Positions 1 to 11,563 of a stretch of DNA of 64,000 nucleotides are shown here, one piece after another. The position numbers and the translations under genes are program-made. Location: contig NDFF03000001.1 in the NCBI GenBank assembly GCA_002150815.3, positions 558,001-622,000 of the forward strand, written 5' to 3'. How positions within the stretch are numbered: the stretch's first letter is position 1; every line of letters begins with the position of its first letter. The notes beneath the pieces are model-generated. The model was not told where the DNA came from. It saw only the letters and a program-made list of their open reading frames with translations, and did not search any database. This stretch comes from Grammothele lineata. Lineage: Eukaryota > Basidiomycota > Agaricomycetes > Polyporales > Polyporaceae.

Positions 1-177
1 TATACGTCAATTCAACGGGAGTAGTGCTTACTCTCCCCGTCCAAAGAGAATCGCCATAATTAGTGCGTGGGGGAAACGCACTTTGACTCCGTAAACGAGT
101 CCATTCCGAGCTCCCTTGAGGATAGCGAGATAGTCATGGTACGCGGGGTTGGTAAGGATACCCTCTAGTCCAGACAT
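1..177 (-). CDS. PXMP4: PXMP4-like peroxisomal membrane protein, first exon only
   Basis: The first exon runs from an ATG at 177 down to 32, where a GTAAGC donor follows. Bases 1-31 are the start of an intron and the rest lies outside the window. The exon reads MSGLEGILTNPAYHDYLAIL and continues with KGARNGLVYGVKVRFPHALI and an FGRG motif. This matches the N-terminus of peroxisomal membrane protein 4 (Tim17/Tim22/PXMP4 family), where an alanine/leucine-rich start is followed by LKGxRNGxxYGxKxRxPHALVM. Members are small multi-span peroxisomal membrane proteins with unclear transport roles. The identification rests on this one exon, but the motif is distinctive. Confidence 0.8.
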
Positions 178-499
178 GGTGGAGGAGAGAAGAAGCTACA
201 GGGGGATAACGTTGAAGCTGAAGCAGTTCGAGAGAGCCTGGCAGAGGATTGTACAAACTCCGGTGTTACGCCTGCATGACCGGATGCCGGCGTCGACGCC
301 ACAACGGTCCACCTGGCGCAGCGTGGCTACAGGAACAAGCGTCTATTTCATGCAATCACATGCATTTCAACATCACATTTGTACGTGAAACGTCCTCGAA
401 CATCGGTAGGAAAGTTGGCTGGCAGACAAAGGAAGAGGATCGACTGTAGCAATTATACTAATACACCCTCAGAGATACATCCACTGGTCATCGCCATCG
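178..499. other. Intergenic, upstream of PXMP4-like gene
   Basis: This is the upstream side of the PXMP4-like gene and the downstream side of the chromodomain gene. Short open frames on the plus strand show no family resemblance and no splice partners. I see no other feature. Confidence 0.5.
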
Positions 500-3400
500 C
501 TACTTCGCAGGAGCCGCAGGGGCTGCTGGGGCCGACGTCGCCCAGTAGTCGTCTTTGAAGTCGAACTTGGATGCCGGGGTACGTTCGAACTAGATGTGCA
601 GTCAGAATCACGACGAAAACACGAGTTAAATAGAACTTGCCCCATCTTGATACTGTGTGAGGTGTTGGTCTGCTTTACCTGTCAAGACAACAAATCGCCG
701 GTAGTCGTCCATAATCACAGGCTGAATCTGCATTCGTCGCAGGTCACGAGCGATGTCCTTCTCGATTACTAGCGGGAGATCCGCCTCGCAAGTGTTGCTA
801 AATTGCTCCGCCGCCACCCTGAGACATTCTTCTAGAATGTCGCGTGCGTTCATCGACCCCAGCCGTAGCATCCACCGCGTCCACAATAGCCCAGAATTAC
901 CGTCCCTGGTGACCGTAGGGGCATGCAAGAGTGCGATACGTCCATCCTCTATCATCTTGAGAAGGTCGTCATAAACGAAATTGCCCCTGTGCAGATACAT
1001 GAGGATGCTGCGTAAGCAGACCTAGCAAAAAGACCTCACTCATCATAGACACGTAACGGGTGCTGTCCCTGACAAGACAATTTGGCCACCATCGCTACCA
1101 CCGATGGTAGCACATAGCATTCCCACAACGGGTGCTCCGCAATCCTCTTGATGAGGGCGAATATCCGAGGATAGCCTTCTATAACTGCAGCGGGCGTAAC
1201 AGTTACGATACCACCTGCGATAAATGTGAGTAAACCGGATCTGAACGAGTCGAAAATGGTAACGTACCAAGTGGATATATCTCGCGGACACCCCAGCGTT
1301 GTCGAGGGACGCTTGGATGGGTACCATATGTTAGGAACCGAAGGTCACCCTGCTTTTCTCGCCGCTCAGCAAGTGCCGGGAGGAGATACAGCGTCGCCAA
1401 GGATCCCACGTGAACAAAGACAACGCGAGTGTCTGCTTTATAGCCGACATCCTGGGCCTTGCTTGTTGATAAAATGGTTGTGAGCAACTCCGTCTCGTAA
1501 CAAGGTATCGTCTTTGCCGCGCTGTTAGAATAATGCCATACGCAAAAAGGCCGGTTCGGCTGAGACATGAAGTCATAAATAGCCTTCGGAAACCCAAGAG
1601 TATGGATCGCTTGGTAAAATCGTCGTTGTGAGCTACTCGAGTGTCTCGCGCCAGAGAGTGAGTCCGCGAACGCAGGATCAAGCATGGTCTCTTTCGCAGG
1701 CAGTCGGGGTTTCCAATTTGCCTTGCGGAACTCGCTGGCGTTCAATTCCCAAGGGACCAAGGCTACTTGAAGGAGGCTGCCATTGGCCAGTTCAGGGGGT
1801 ACCTGGAGCAAGACTGAGGACACCTTGTGCCCGGTGGTATATAGGATCAAGACACCCGCCGAGTCTATATCGTCGACGGAAACGTGAGCGAAGCAGAACT
1901 GAAGCAAACAAGAGGTTATCAGTTATATTTCAAATGGTTTCGCAAGCGAAACGATTCACTAGGGCTCTTTTCTGCATGAATGTGCCTAATTGTTGGATAG
2001 CACGAATATCCTTGTCCTCTTTCGGTGTTACCTTCGCAATTTGCTGTGAGGGGGCACAAGCTTCGAGGAACATGGGCAAATGGTGTAGGTCATAAAATGC
2101 AGAGAACCGAAGGCTTTCTTGGGTCGGCCGCAAGCAAATGGCGAACCTCAGGCCAGTTGGGGGATGATTCGAGGCATCACTCAGGATGATATCGCATACG
2201 CACTCCGCCTTGTCGCGGCTGACATCCATGAAGAGCTGACCTTCCCATTTCCACTTCTTCTGGATTCTAAACGGCGGTGAGCGAATGCACACACAGCGAT
2301 TGGACTCTTGCGTACCGAGGGAGTGTACTCTTGCGTTCTTGCGGTGGTCGAGCGGGAGCCCGGTACGGTATCTCTGGTGCATCCTCCCTGCCAAACAATG
2401 AGCACGGGGAAGTGGCCAACTTTCATGAAACATACACCATAGGCGAAGCCATCCTGTTACACAATCAGTATTGGCAGCATATCTTGATTCGCACGACTTA
2501 CGAGGAGGGCATGACGTCTGCAAGGAACTTGTCAACAGCTTGCGCCGTTGTGTGAGCGGGGGGCGATGTCCGGTGCACCTGCATGGCATTTCGGCGGGGT
2601 ATGGGAGGCATAAACGGCACTCTGTTAGAAATAATTAATCAAGATCCTCTTGATTCCACTTTGGGGATCACTAACCCGCCCTCCTGTGGTGGTGGACGAT
2701 TTGCGATGGCAGGTATATGTGGCACGATGGTGGGCGTCGTAACTCCAGGGGACGGTGCGTGGTCAGAGGTGGTTGCGGATCGACGAGGAAGCGACATCGC
2801 AGCCGGGCTGATCTGGCTGGGAGAAGGTTGTGGTCCTACGGTGGTTTTTTTCTTGAAAGACATTTGTGACAGATCTAATTTCGGACGAACAGGACGCTGG
2901 GCTAGGAGAGCCTTCGTCGAGTTGCCCAGAGTATCGGTGATGTTCATGGGCAACTCCTTGACCTGCCGTTTGCCTGCAGGGCCCGCTATCTTATCTCCAG
3001 AAGGCCGGTTTAACGAGACGTTTGACCCACTCGCTTGAGGCTCAGGTCGGGCGGCAGAGGCGCCAAGGGCGATATCCGGGGAAGAGGCTCGGCCCCCAAA
3101 TAGAGAATCGTTCGAATCGTCGTCATCCGATGCCTGAACGGACTGTTTGGAGGCCGTAGGCTGCTACCAAACGAGTGAGACTCGATCTACACTGGTCTCC
3201 TAAGAGCGATTACCTTGGCAGGGATCTTGATGGTAGGCTTAGGCCGTGTTTGCTGCGACAACGGCTGGTCGTCCTCTGAATCTTCATCTGACTACACAAA
3301 ATGAAGGTTATGGACTCAGAGAAGGAAGGTTTCACTCACCGACGCGACTCTCTTTGTAGGCCGTTTTTTGCTCTTAGAGGACGTGGAAGCAGATGCAGAA

Positions 3401-4295
3401 GCCGTGGAGCGATCAGGTTTCTCTGTCTGAGTCCATAAAGTCTGTGGTCCGGTAGAGCGAGGTTTGCTGGAATGAACGTACTTTGACCTTTATTCTCGAT
3501 TTTCCGCTGCTAGATGCTCTGCTCCGTTTCTTTGGCGGAGGTGACCCTGAAGATCTGGCGACTGACTGAACGAAAATCAATACCAACTGCAGTGACAGGC
3601 GGTGGTAAAAAACACCTTTTTCTTTCCTTTATTTGTGGCCCGTTCCTGCTTCACGACTGGCGCAGGCTCAGAATCTGACTCCTCACTTTCCTCGTCTACA
3701 AACTTTTTCCCTACAGACCGTGCGTAGTTTCTTTTCTCGGCCTCTGAATATCATTCAGCCAGCTGCACTATACGTCGTGCACGAAGACGTACTGATCCAA
3801 CTTGGGGTAGCCATGACTGTATACCCTTCATAATAATCATTGTTATCCATCCCGACGTTGTTCCAAAAGCTTTTGGTGAGCCGGTCGCAGCCCACCAAGT
3901 TTTCCACAGGCTCCCATCTATTACGGATGTTAGACTGAGTGCATCAGAGGTTCAATTTCACATACGTGTCTTCCGAAGACGAGTAGTCTGCCCACTGAGA
4001 TTTCGACAAAAGTTAGGACGCAGGGATCAGCAAGAACAATGTCGCTGAGCACCTTGACGAGAAACTCCTGTAAAGCCGGAGTACCGTCAATCATCGTAGG
4101 GTATGACATACAATGTCAGCCCTACCCAATCACCGTGCTTGACTCTGGCAGCCTTGATGACCTCTGTACATGCACAACAGTGGACGTTATGAATACGAGA
4201 GGTTGCGGCAGGACATGACTCTTACCAACGCTGAATGCCTCCTCGCTTCCCGATTCCTCCGCATTAGACTCCTCTGCCCGCCGTTTCTTGCCCAT
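500..4295 (-). CDS. Chromodomain protein (HP1/Chp1-like reader)
   Basis: Many short exons on the minus strand give a lysine/glutamate-rich start (MGKKRRAEESNAEESGSEEA) and then a chromodomain assembled from four exons. Its pieces are VIKAARVKHGDW, EFLVK, WADYSSSEDT and WEPVENLVGC, the last followed by DRLTKSFWNNVG. This has the aromatic and acidic positions expected of a methyl-lysine reader. A serine/lysine-rich linker follows, then a conserved domain near KKWKWEGQLFMDVS (about 2240-1930), and a C-terminal region near VVFVHVGSLATLYLLPALAE (about 1420-650). No helicase or SET motif is visible. The order chromodomain, possible SPOC-like domain, C-terminal domain recalls fission-yeast Chp1, but that is inference. 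The last intron (590-640) appears to be GC-AG and joins the frame to the end FDFKDDYWATSAPAAPAAPA-K-stop. Role inferred: heterochromatin binding in the nucleus. Confidence 0.8.
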
Positions 4296-4678
4296 ACCTG
4301 CCTGTAGTGCTCCTACCGGGTATACAATGTTTCCATTAGAGTGGCGTTTGAAGAAAGAAGCTATGAATATAAGCAGGCCTACAACGGTGATACTGCACCT
4401 ACAGGGTATGTATTCAAAGCAAGCCAGCAGGGCTAGTGACCAGATATCAGTAGACTTAAAGCGGTAGCAGCAGCGGATTACGCTTGGTCTTGGTGGTCGC
4501 GTCGAACGAGCACGCGTTCGAGAGGCGCGTGCATTCAACGGAATAGTCATATGTATAGATGTTATAGCAGTACAGGCGCCAGTCATTGACAGGATCGCGC
4601 CCACTCTCCGCAGATCCTTCCACACGACTACGACGGCCCTCCTCTTGTTTCCTGCCATCTACCTCTGCTAGCGTCATT
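4296..4678. promoter_or_regulatory. Divergent intergenic region, chromodomain gene / MTC1
   Basis: This 383-bp space separates the start codons of the leftward chromodomain gene and the rightward MTC1 gene, so it must hold both promoters. Open frames cross it on the minus strand but carry no recognisable domain. I see no clear TATA box. Confidence 0.5.
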
Positions 4679-6183
4679 ATGGCCGCCAAATCCAAGTCCA
4701 AACAACAAGAGGCTCTCCAGTTCCTCGACGACCTCGACAACCTCGCGCCACCGCCCGAGCCCTCTGCGGGAGCAGCAGCAGTCCCGGCAGCGAAGGGCGG
4801 CCAGGCCCCGACCGAGGGCGAGGCGGAGGTGTTCGCCTTCATCGACGAGATCACGCAGAAGAGCTCCGAGCCCCCGCGAGCGCATGCCCCCACGGCCGCG
4901 GGCGTGGACCGCCCCCTATCCCGCGCGGGCACGCCGACCGTGCGCAAGAGCACCGAGCGCGTCAAGGTCGGTACCCCCACCCCGCTCCTCCCCGGGTCTG
5001 CGCCGCGCTCGCGCACGGACTCGTCGAGCTCCCGTGTGAGCATCGTACCCGCGAAGGCAGAGGCGTCGTCGCAGGAGCCATCGCCCGCGGCTGCTCCCGC
5101 GACGGGTGGGGGATGGGGGTGGGGCAACGTTTGGTCGACGGCGACGACTGCGCTCCAGCAGGCGCGCACGGTCGTTGATGAGCAGGTGAAGAACCTTCCG
5201 AAGAACGAGCAGGCTCGCAAGTGGGGCGAGGGCATGCTCGAGTATGCCAAGAATGCTCAATTGGACAAGCTCAGTACGTTCTGCCGTCCCTCAAGATCTC
5301 GCGCTTGGGCTGATAGACATTGGGAATGTATAGGCGAGGACTTTAGGCGTGTTGGCCTGTCTACTCTGACTGACATCTTGAACGCCGTCGCTCCACCTAT
5401 CTCCGAGCACGAGGTCATTCAAGTGTGGCTAAGCCATGACATGCAAGGCTACGAGGGCATCGAAGGTCTCGTGTATCGTGCACTATCACGGGTGAGCACC
5501 AGAGCCGCCGTTCCGTCGACCCCGTGCCTATTCTGACTGCTCGAGGGCAGATTATGGAGCAAGTCGAAGGCGGCGACTTGGTGGTTAACCGCGGGGACGA
5601 GTCGCGCCCGAAAGATACGGGCGACAACAAGAGGGAGCTGAACCCAGTGGAGGGCTACGAAGCGGCCCTTAAGCTCGCTCAGGTGACGTCTCCCTGCCAG
5701 ACTCTTCCTACAGAATTGTCCCTGACGCCCGCCCACCAGGCTAACCTCGAAGAGCTCGTCAAGCGTAACGCCAAGCCCGAGGAGAAGCCTACGTCTAGCG
5801 CACACAATCCAACCACCTATTCATACGTCTATCTTCGCGTCCAGCCGTACACCACTACCTATACCCTCCCCCATCTCCCGGCTGGTGCCGATGGCGTGAC
5901 GCCTGAGGCTGCTACGCAATCATCTTTGCAATTCTTGATATGCCTGTCGGATCCTAACCACAAGCTCATCCACTCCACTGTCACCCAGGCAGTCCCCGCA
6001 AAATGGCTGGAACTTTGGGACGAGTATGACTGGGTGGAGGACCTGGTAGTGGAAGCCATCCGGATTGGGGTCGAGGTGATCGGTCAAGAGTACATTGGGT
6101 CGCGAATGGGATGGGATAAGAAGGGCCCTGAGAGCCAGATATCAGAGCCGGAGGTGGTGGTGGTGGAAGAGAAGACAACTTGA
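4679..6183 (+). CDS. MTC1: Maintenance of telomere capping protein 1 homologue (DUF5427)
   Basis: The ATG at 4679 opens a protein starting MAAKSKSKQQEALQFLDDLD, the short N-terminal motif (EAL-FLDDLD) typical of Mtc1. A low-complexity Pro/Ser/Ala linker of about 130 residues follows, then a Gly/Trp-rich WGWGNVW and a conserved C-terminal half with VYLRVQPYTT, LQFLICLSDPNHKL and WLELWDEYDWVEDLVVEAIR. The full family order is present. Introns interrupt at about 5274-5333 and 5491-5551 and again near 5680-5740. Yeast Mtc1 is a cytosolic, COPI-vesicle-associated protein found in a telomere-capping screen; its mechanism is unknown. The frame ends with a glutamate/valine-rich tail at 6183. Confidence 0.82.
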
Positions 6184-6294
6184 CGGACGATTTTACCCCG
6201 GGTGGACTGGGAGGACTGTTGGAACACTCCGTATATGCAGGTATCATGGAACGAGACTGTATATGTAATATATATCCCAGCTCGTGTACTACAT

Positions 6295-7433
6295 CTACTT
6301 CTTCTCGGGAGGCGGTGGCGGCGGCGGCGGGACAAACTTGAACTCCTCCGGCCTCTTTGGAGTAGTACCATCGCCAATCTGTTCCCAAGGTGAGAGAGCG
6401 TCGAAATTCCTGGAAAGCGGTTCCGCTCTCATTAGGCACGATTTTAATGACCGAGACATGGATGCTCACCGGAATGCCTGAGTGAGCTGGAGAGGCTCGT
6501 AGACGACCCGCTTCCTCTCTTCGTCGTAGCGGACTTCGGTGTAACCCTATCAAAGGAATTAAGACCACAATGACATACAACGGAACACATTACGTACCGT
6601 CAACGGGAAGTCCTTCCGAAGTGGATGACCCTCGAAACCTGGGAACATATGATAAGCTGCGGGCCCGTCGAACGCTGAGGAACATACCATAGTCGGTAAG
6701 AATACGGCGGCTGTGGGTACAGACTTTAGCGCATGCGAGTTCGAGGGGCGGAGATAGACGTACAGATCAGGGTGGTCCTGGAAGAACACGCCGTACAGGT
6801 CCCAGATCTCCCGCTCGTACCAGTCCGCACCACGGAAGAGCGACACGGCACTGGGGACGGGCTCGACCTCGTTCGCGTACGTCTTGACGCGGATGCGGGC
6901 GGCGTGCTTGACGCTGAGGAGGTGGTACACGACCTCGAAGCGCTTCTCGCGCTCGGGGTAGTCCGCGCCGGAAACGTCCATGCACGCCTTGAACTGGCAC
7001 TGGGCATGGTCGCGGAGGAAGGTGAGCACGGGGAGGACTCCGGAGGGCGCGACGTAGAGCGTGAGCTCGTCCTTGAGCACGGAGAACTGCTGCACGAATT
7101 TGGGCAGGCATTGTGTGAGGTAGCCTCCGTACGCGTGCAGCTGCTCCGCCGCCTCCGCGTACTTGGTCAGCGTCGGGTTCGGCGACGTGGGCTCCGTGAA
7201 TGGCGAGGTCGACGCTGGAGAGGGCCGAGAGGTAGGGAGATTTGCGGTGGAGGGGGAAACGGCGGTCGGCGTGCGGACGCTATCATACGTGACACGGACG
7301 TACCTTGGGAGGGCTTGGAGGTGTGAATGGCGCGGCTCAGCTGCGCGGCACTCACAGCGGCCGGACGGGGCGCTGCGTGGCGGAGGAGCTGGCCCGCAGA
7401 GCGAGCCAGCCGGAGGGACATGGTTGTCGACAT
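6295..7433 (-). CDS. NDUFS3: NADH:ubiquinone oxidoreductase 30-kDa subunit, mitochondrial
   Basis: The ATG at 7433 gives MSTTMSLRLARSAGQLLRHA, an arginine-rich, acid-free presequence for mitochondrial import. The mature domain follows, with FVQQFSVLKDELTLYVAP, a lysine/arginine-poor core, and the family signature WYEREIWDLYGVFFQDHPDL. After further introns come GFEGHPLRKDFPLT and a tail of prolines ending PPPPPPPEKK-stop (6295). This is the 30-kDa/49-kDa module subunit of respiratory complex I (bacterial NuoC), part of the peripheral arm near the quinone site. Length and motif order are complete. It is transcribed divergently from the SPF27 gene. I kept the first Met; a second Met four codons later would also work. 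Confidence 0.96.
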
Positions 7434-7567
7434 CGAGGATGGGCGGAACGGGCAGGGCGTCGGCTCCAACAGGGAGCAGGCGCGCTTGCCAATGGCAGCG
7501 TGGGCGCCTATAGAATCCCCGTTCTCGTCTCCCAACCATATCCTCCGTCTTACGACCTATCCCGAAA
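7434..7567. promoter_or_regulatory. Compact bidirectional promoter, NDUFS3 / SPF27
   Basis: Only 134 bp separate the two start codons, so both genes must share one promoter. A CCAAT box lies at 7489-7493 (plus orientation, GCCAATGG). No TATA box is visible, as is usual for housekeeping genes. Confidence 0.6.
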
Positions 7568-8420
7568 ATGGCCTCCTCTACGGCGGTGCACGCGAACGGG
7601 GACGCGCACAAGGACATCATTTTTGACTCGCTGCCGTACTATGACAATGAGCTGGAGCAGCATCCGATTCTGAAAGAGAAAGTGGAGAAGGAATTCGCGA
7701 GGGAGGGTCGGCCGCCACAGGCGCTGCACCCAAGAGTACCGCCAGAACCGTCATTGTTTTCTGTCCGTACGCATCTCCCGTCGGTGTTGAGCTTGCGGCC
7801 AGGCTTGCTGACGGTACGCGCAGAGCAATCCTATGTTGCAAGCTGAGCTCGAGCGCGTGTCAAACCATCAGCTGCTGCCCCCATTGGACACAACACGGTA
7901 CCAGCTACCCGCCCCCATGAAGCCGGATAATGAAGATGAGTGGCAAAAAGCGCTACAAAATGCGCGCGCGCAGCTCGAGCACCAGAGGCTACGGTACGTC
8001 TGGAGCAGGTTCGGACCCTTGCACGCGGCCTGAGATAGCCACCGCGCAGACACACGAACCTGGCGCTACTGCAACAATACGGGTCGAACGCGTGGCGGAT
8101 ACACAACTACCTGACAGAGGCGACGGCCAAGGACATCGAGAAGGCGCTCGAGGAGCTGAAGAACCTGACCACTGAAGTGAATCGGGACCGAAAGAATCAT
8201 CAGGCGAGTATATGCCTCTGCCTCTCGCGCCGGAGCCGTGTGCTGACCTCGGGGGTTTCGGACGGTGCAGATTCGGCTGGGGACGCAGCTGACGTCGCTG
8301 GAGACGCGGTGGACGGAGCTGATCTCGAGCATCCTGCAGATCGAGATGGCCAACGTCGCGCTCGAGGTCGAGATCGGACGGCTGAACCAGCGCGAGGTCG
8401 AGCTGGCGGCGACGCTCTGA
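7568..8420 (+). CDS. SPF27: Pre-mRNA-splicing factor SPF27 (BCAS2/Cwf7 family)
   Basis: The ATG at 7568 starts MASSTAVHANGDAHKDIIFD, followed by SLPYYDNELEQHPILKEKVE, the family's N-terminal DSLPYxDxE block. Further exons give LQAELERVSNHQLLPPLDTT with RYQLPAP, then a coiled coil through NLALLQQYGSNAWRIHN, AKDIEKALEELKNL and the end IGRLNQREVELAATL-stop (8420). SPF27 is a core subunit of the Prp19/NineTeen complex, which activates the spliceosome in the nucleus, and its C-terminal helix packs against the Prp19 coiled coil. Three short introns are needed. Order and length fit the family. Confidence 0.88.
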
Positions 8421-8893
8421 GTAGTGTGAGCGGGGCTCGCTCGCGTGTGGCCGCTGTGTGCTGGAGCCCGCGGAGCCGCGCAGGCTCTGGCCCGGGGAAG
8501 AAGCTTGGCGCTGCTTCACCGACCGTTCGCCGCCTGTACATGTATTTCTAGTCCTTCTCCTGTCATGCTCCCGCCCGGGAATAGAATCCCACAGAACCAG
8601 CGAAGCAGCCGATTAGATTGGTGGACCGTGTGATACAGTGATATAATGTGAATGCGGTAGGAGAAGCCCTCGAAGAAGGACCAGTGACGTCGCCGGGCCA
8701 TTACTCAAACGTAGCGATATCCAGTCCGGGAGGCGGCCTAGGACAAGTATAGCGTACCGTGCGATTACACTCGTACAAGCGGTCTACGTGCAGCGATCGT
8801 GTTCAGACGGCGTCCTGCGGGCCGTGGGCTTCAAAGCGAGCGGAAGAGAGCGATAGGGTGGTTGGGAAGCGTCTCGGGGCCAGCCAGGGCCCG
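8421..8893. other. Intergenic between convergent genes
   Basis: This is the 3' space of two convergent genes, SPF27 from the left and the exonuclease-like gene from the right. It holds GC-rich stretches next to SPF27 and an AT-richer middle (8560-8660). I see no gene in it. Confidence 0.5.
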
Positions 8894-9940
8894 TTAGGTG
8901 AAGTGCTGTCGATACTCGTCCGGCGGCAAGGCGCACGGCCAGGCCCCGGTGGCGATGATGCCCTCCCAGGTGTCTTCGCACGACCTGAAGAGGTCCAGAG
9001 CGGCCCGAGCCCGTTCGACCTGCTCGAGCCTCGGTCAGTCCATGGTGCTGTGGTGCGAGGCGCACACCGTCCGGACGAGTGGCTCACCGGAATGTCGCCG
9101 TTCTGCTCAATGTCTCTGCCCATGAACCGGTTGACGAGCTCGGCGAGCGGCACCATGTGCTTCGGTCTGTAACCGAGAGTCCGGCGGAAGGACAGGAACA
9201 GAGCCGTGTCGCGCGTGTTGATGGCGGGGTGCGCGAGGCCCATTACCTGCGACGGAGCGGTCGTAAGCTCGCCCGGGCCCGGCGGGAGGGCGGGGAGGAC
9301 GTACCGAGAGGAACTCCCAGAGCGCGTAGCCGACCAGAATTTTATCCCGGATGATCGAGGCCACTTCGTGCTTGACGTCGAGGAACGGGCGTCCTGGCGC
9401 AGCGGGCGATCAGCACCCTCTTCGCTCGATGCCCGCCGCTGTGCGGGAGCGAGCAGAACGCACCTTGATCGAGGTGGTGCTTCTGGAGCCCCGTCTCCGC
9501 CGTTCTGTAGTCGCACACGGGCTGTCTTTCGGGACCGTCGATGGCGTCAGCGCAGGCGACGGACGGGCGAGACCAGCCGCCGACTTACGTGGGCTGCACG
9601 AGCGAGTCCAGCAACACTTGGCCGCGGTAGTTAGTCAACGTGACCCGCCTGGACGTCGAGAGCGAGGGAGCGTCGGCGACGGGGCTCGGAGGCGAAGCAC
9701 AAAAGACACCTACGCTACCATAGGCAGGCGGGAGACGATGCCATAGTAGACGAACTGCGCCTGGGCGGCGACGTATCTGGCGGGCCGGGGCGGTGTCAGC
9801 GAAGGGCGGAGGAGAGAAGACGAGAAGGCGAGGGCTCGGACGCACTTGTCGGGGGGAAAGAGCCTGGCCTGGGCAGGGGCGGCGGTCTGGACGGGGACGG
9901 GAGGCGTGGCCCACGCTTGGGGGTCGGAGGAGGAAGCCAT
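8894..9940 (-). CDS. REX4/ISG20-fold exonuclease-like protein, catalytic residues apparently lost
   Basis: The start MASSSDPQAWATPPVPVQ (ATG at 9940) leads through several introns to RVTLTNYRGQVLLDSLVQPT, DYRTAETGLQKHHL, FLDVKHEVASIIRDKILVGY, RDTALFLSFRRTLGYRPKHM and VERARAALDLFRSCEDTWEG, ending at 8894. This is the order of the DEDDh exonuclease domain of REX4/ISG20 proteins. The four catalytic positions do not survive. No LDCE-type motif I can be placed in frame (the nearest stretch reads YVAAQAQFV); the GHALHND motif reads GYALWEF; and the VEDARA motif reads VERARA with no preceding His. An uninterrupted model can still be spliced if the second exon begins at an internal acceptor, giving PPDKRSSSTMASS before RVTLTN. 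It is either a pseudoenzyme or a decaying gene. Confidence 0.62.
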
Positions 9941-11563
9941 TCCTAGCGCCAAGTATGGGAGCTGAAACAAACATGGAGCCTGCAGGTGGTCAAGCGCCAT
10001 GGGGCACAAACGCTGCATGGGGGTCGACGGGGAGGAAGGCGCCGCCTTTTCTATGAAAACGGGTGGCGAGCGGGAGGGGGTGGACGGGAAAGAGTAGCGC
10101 AGAGGCCGCAGGGAGGACCGGAGGCCCCACGGGGACAGCAGCAGGGTGGGATCCAGACGAACGCCGGAAGGGGAGAGGGGGGGCAGCGTCCAGGACGTTC
10201 TTCACGGGCGACATCAGGGTGGCCGAGGCGCGGTAGGGCCCGAGGACGGGGAGACAGGCGCGCCAGGCCGGGAACAGAGGGCGATGGTCCGGCGGGGGTG
10301 GCCGTCTCGGGCTTCTCCTTGGCGGCATATTGTCGACCAGGAGGCGTGTCACGGCCCAGGACGTATCACGGCCCAGGAGGGCTCTGACGGCGTTGGACGA
10401 GGGCGCCTCGCGCGATGGCTGCCCTCCGCTGGACAGCGGAGACGCTCCGAAACCCGCACCCCGGCAAGCTCCCCAGGGGGCTGTGCACGTTTTCTTGGAT
10501 CGCCCGCCCCGTCATGGCAGTTTTTTTGGCTCGCCCGCGCGCCCCGCTTCCTCCTCCGCTGGGCCCGTGCCAGCCGGGATGGGGTGGGGTGTGAAGGCAG
10601 CACTTTGTCCGGCACAGCGCACCAGCCAGCAACGGTACCGCCCGCCACCTGCGCCAGACCGCCAGCCTCGGGATCAGCCCATCCGCCACGCACACGAGAC
10701 CACGCACTCACTCAAGCTCGCCCATCCAGATAGCTCGCGCCGCCCTCCGAGCAGCAACACCTCATGAGAGCCTCCGAGCCCCTCGCAGATTTGCGTCTGC
10801 ACGCGGCCAGGCCCGGCGATTGTTGCGATCCGTCAGCGCGGGCCCAGGGGTGCGCCTCCTCAAGGCATCCACCGAGCTCCGCGTCGGAGCGACAGCCCCC
10901 AGCTTCCTTCACAGGCATTATTCGCGGCCAGTCAGCGTCGGCTTCCACGGCCCAGATTGAGCAATTTACCTCTATTCAACAGCACCACGGCCGCGCTCGC
11001 CCCCCGCCCCTCCAAATTTTCTGCACTGCGGGCGGGGTGAGGCGCATGCGTACGTGACGGTCGGTTCCTGAAGGCGAGAGTGCAAGGCGGTGACGTCGGG
11101 CAGCAGCAGGCAGCACCTCCAGCCTCGACACCGCGGGCAGTGGCCAGGACCCGTCCTGTGGCGGCGGCCCGCCTCGGGCAGCCCGTTTCAACGACCGCCA
11201 CCCAAAATGGCAGGTCCGGCGCCAACCGCCAGTGGTTTGCGCCTGCCTGCACGACGTACATCATGCGTACACACAGGGGACACGTCGCGGGATCCAATCG
11301 AGATGAGAGAACCTGGGGTCTGGATCTTACGCAAATCTCGTACGGGCTCGCTGGCCAATTTGCCCATTCTCGCTACTCGTACACACTCCCTCGCCCTCGT
11401 CTTCTATCCGCCGCCCCTGACCTAATACAGGGGCCGACGAGCCCGGCGAGAACTAGTCCGCCGGCTGCTCTCCCCCAACGCCGTGCCTGCCCCTCCCCCC
11501 GCGTCCGCGATGCCGTCTATGGCACCGTCCGTCTACCAGCCCGGTCTCTCTACAAAACGGCGC
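9941..11563. other. Gene-poor GC-rich intergenic region
   Basis: About 1.6 kb lies between the end of biotin synthase and the start of the exonuclease-like gene. Both strands have long open frames, as GC-rich DNA allows, but they are arginine/proline-rich shadows without domains or plausible splice structure. I see no gene in it. Confidence 0.5.

Noticed and set aside
149..449. Plus-strand frames opposite the PXMP4-like exon and its upstream region
   Set aside because: They overlap the real first exon on the other strand and have no domain or splice logic.
9990..10733. Long Arg/Pro/Gly-rich frames on both strands
   Set aside because: Open only because the DNA is GC-rich; no motif, no consistent splice sites, simultaneous openness on both strands.
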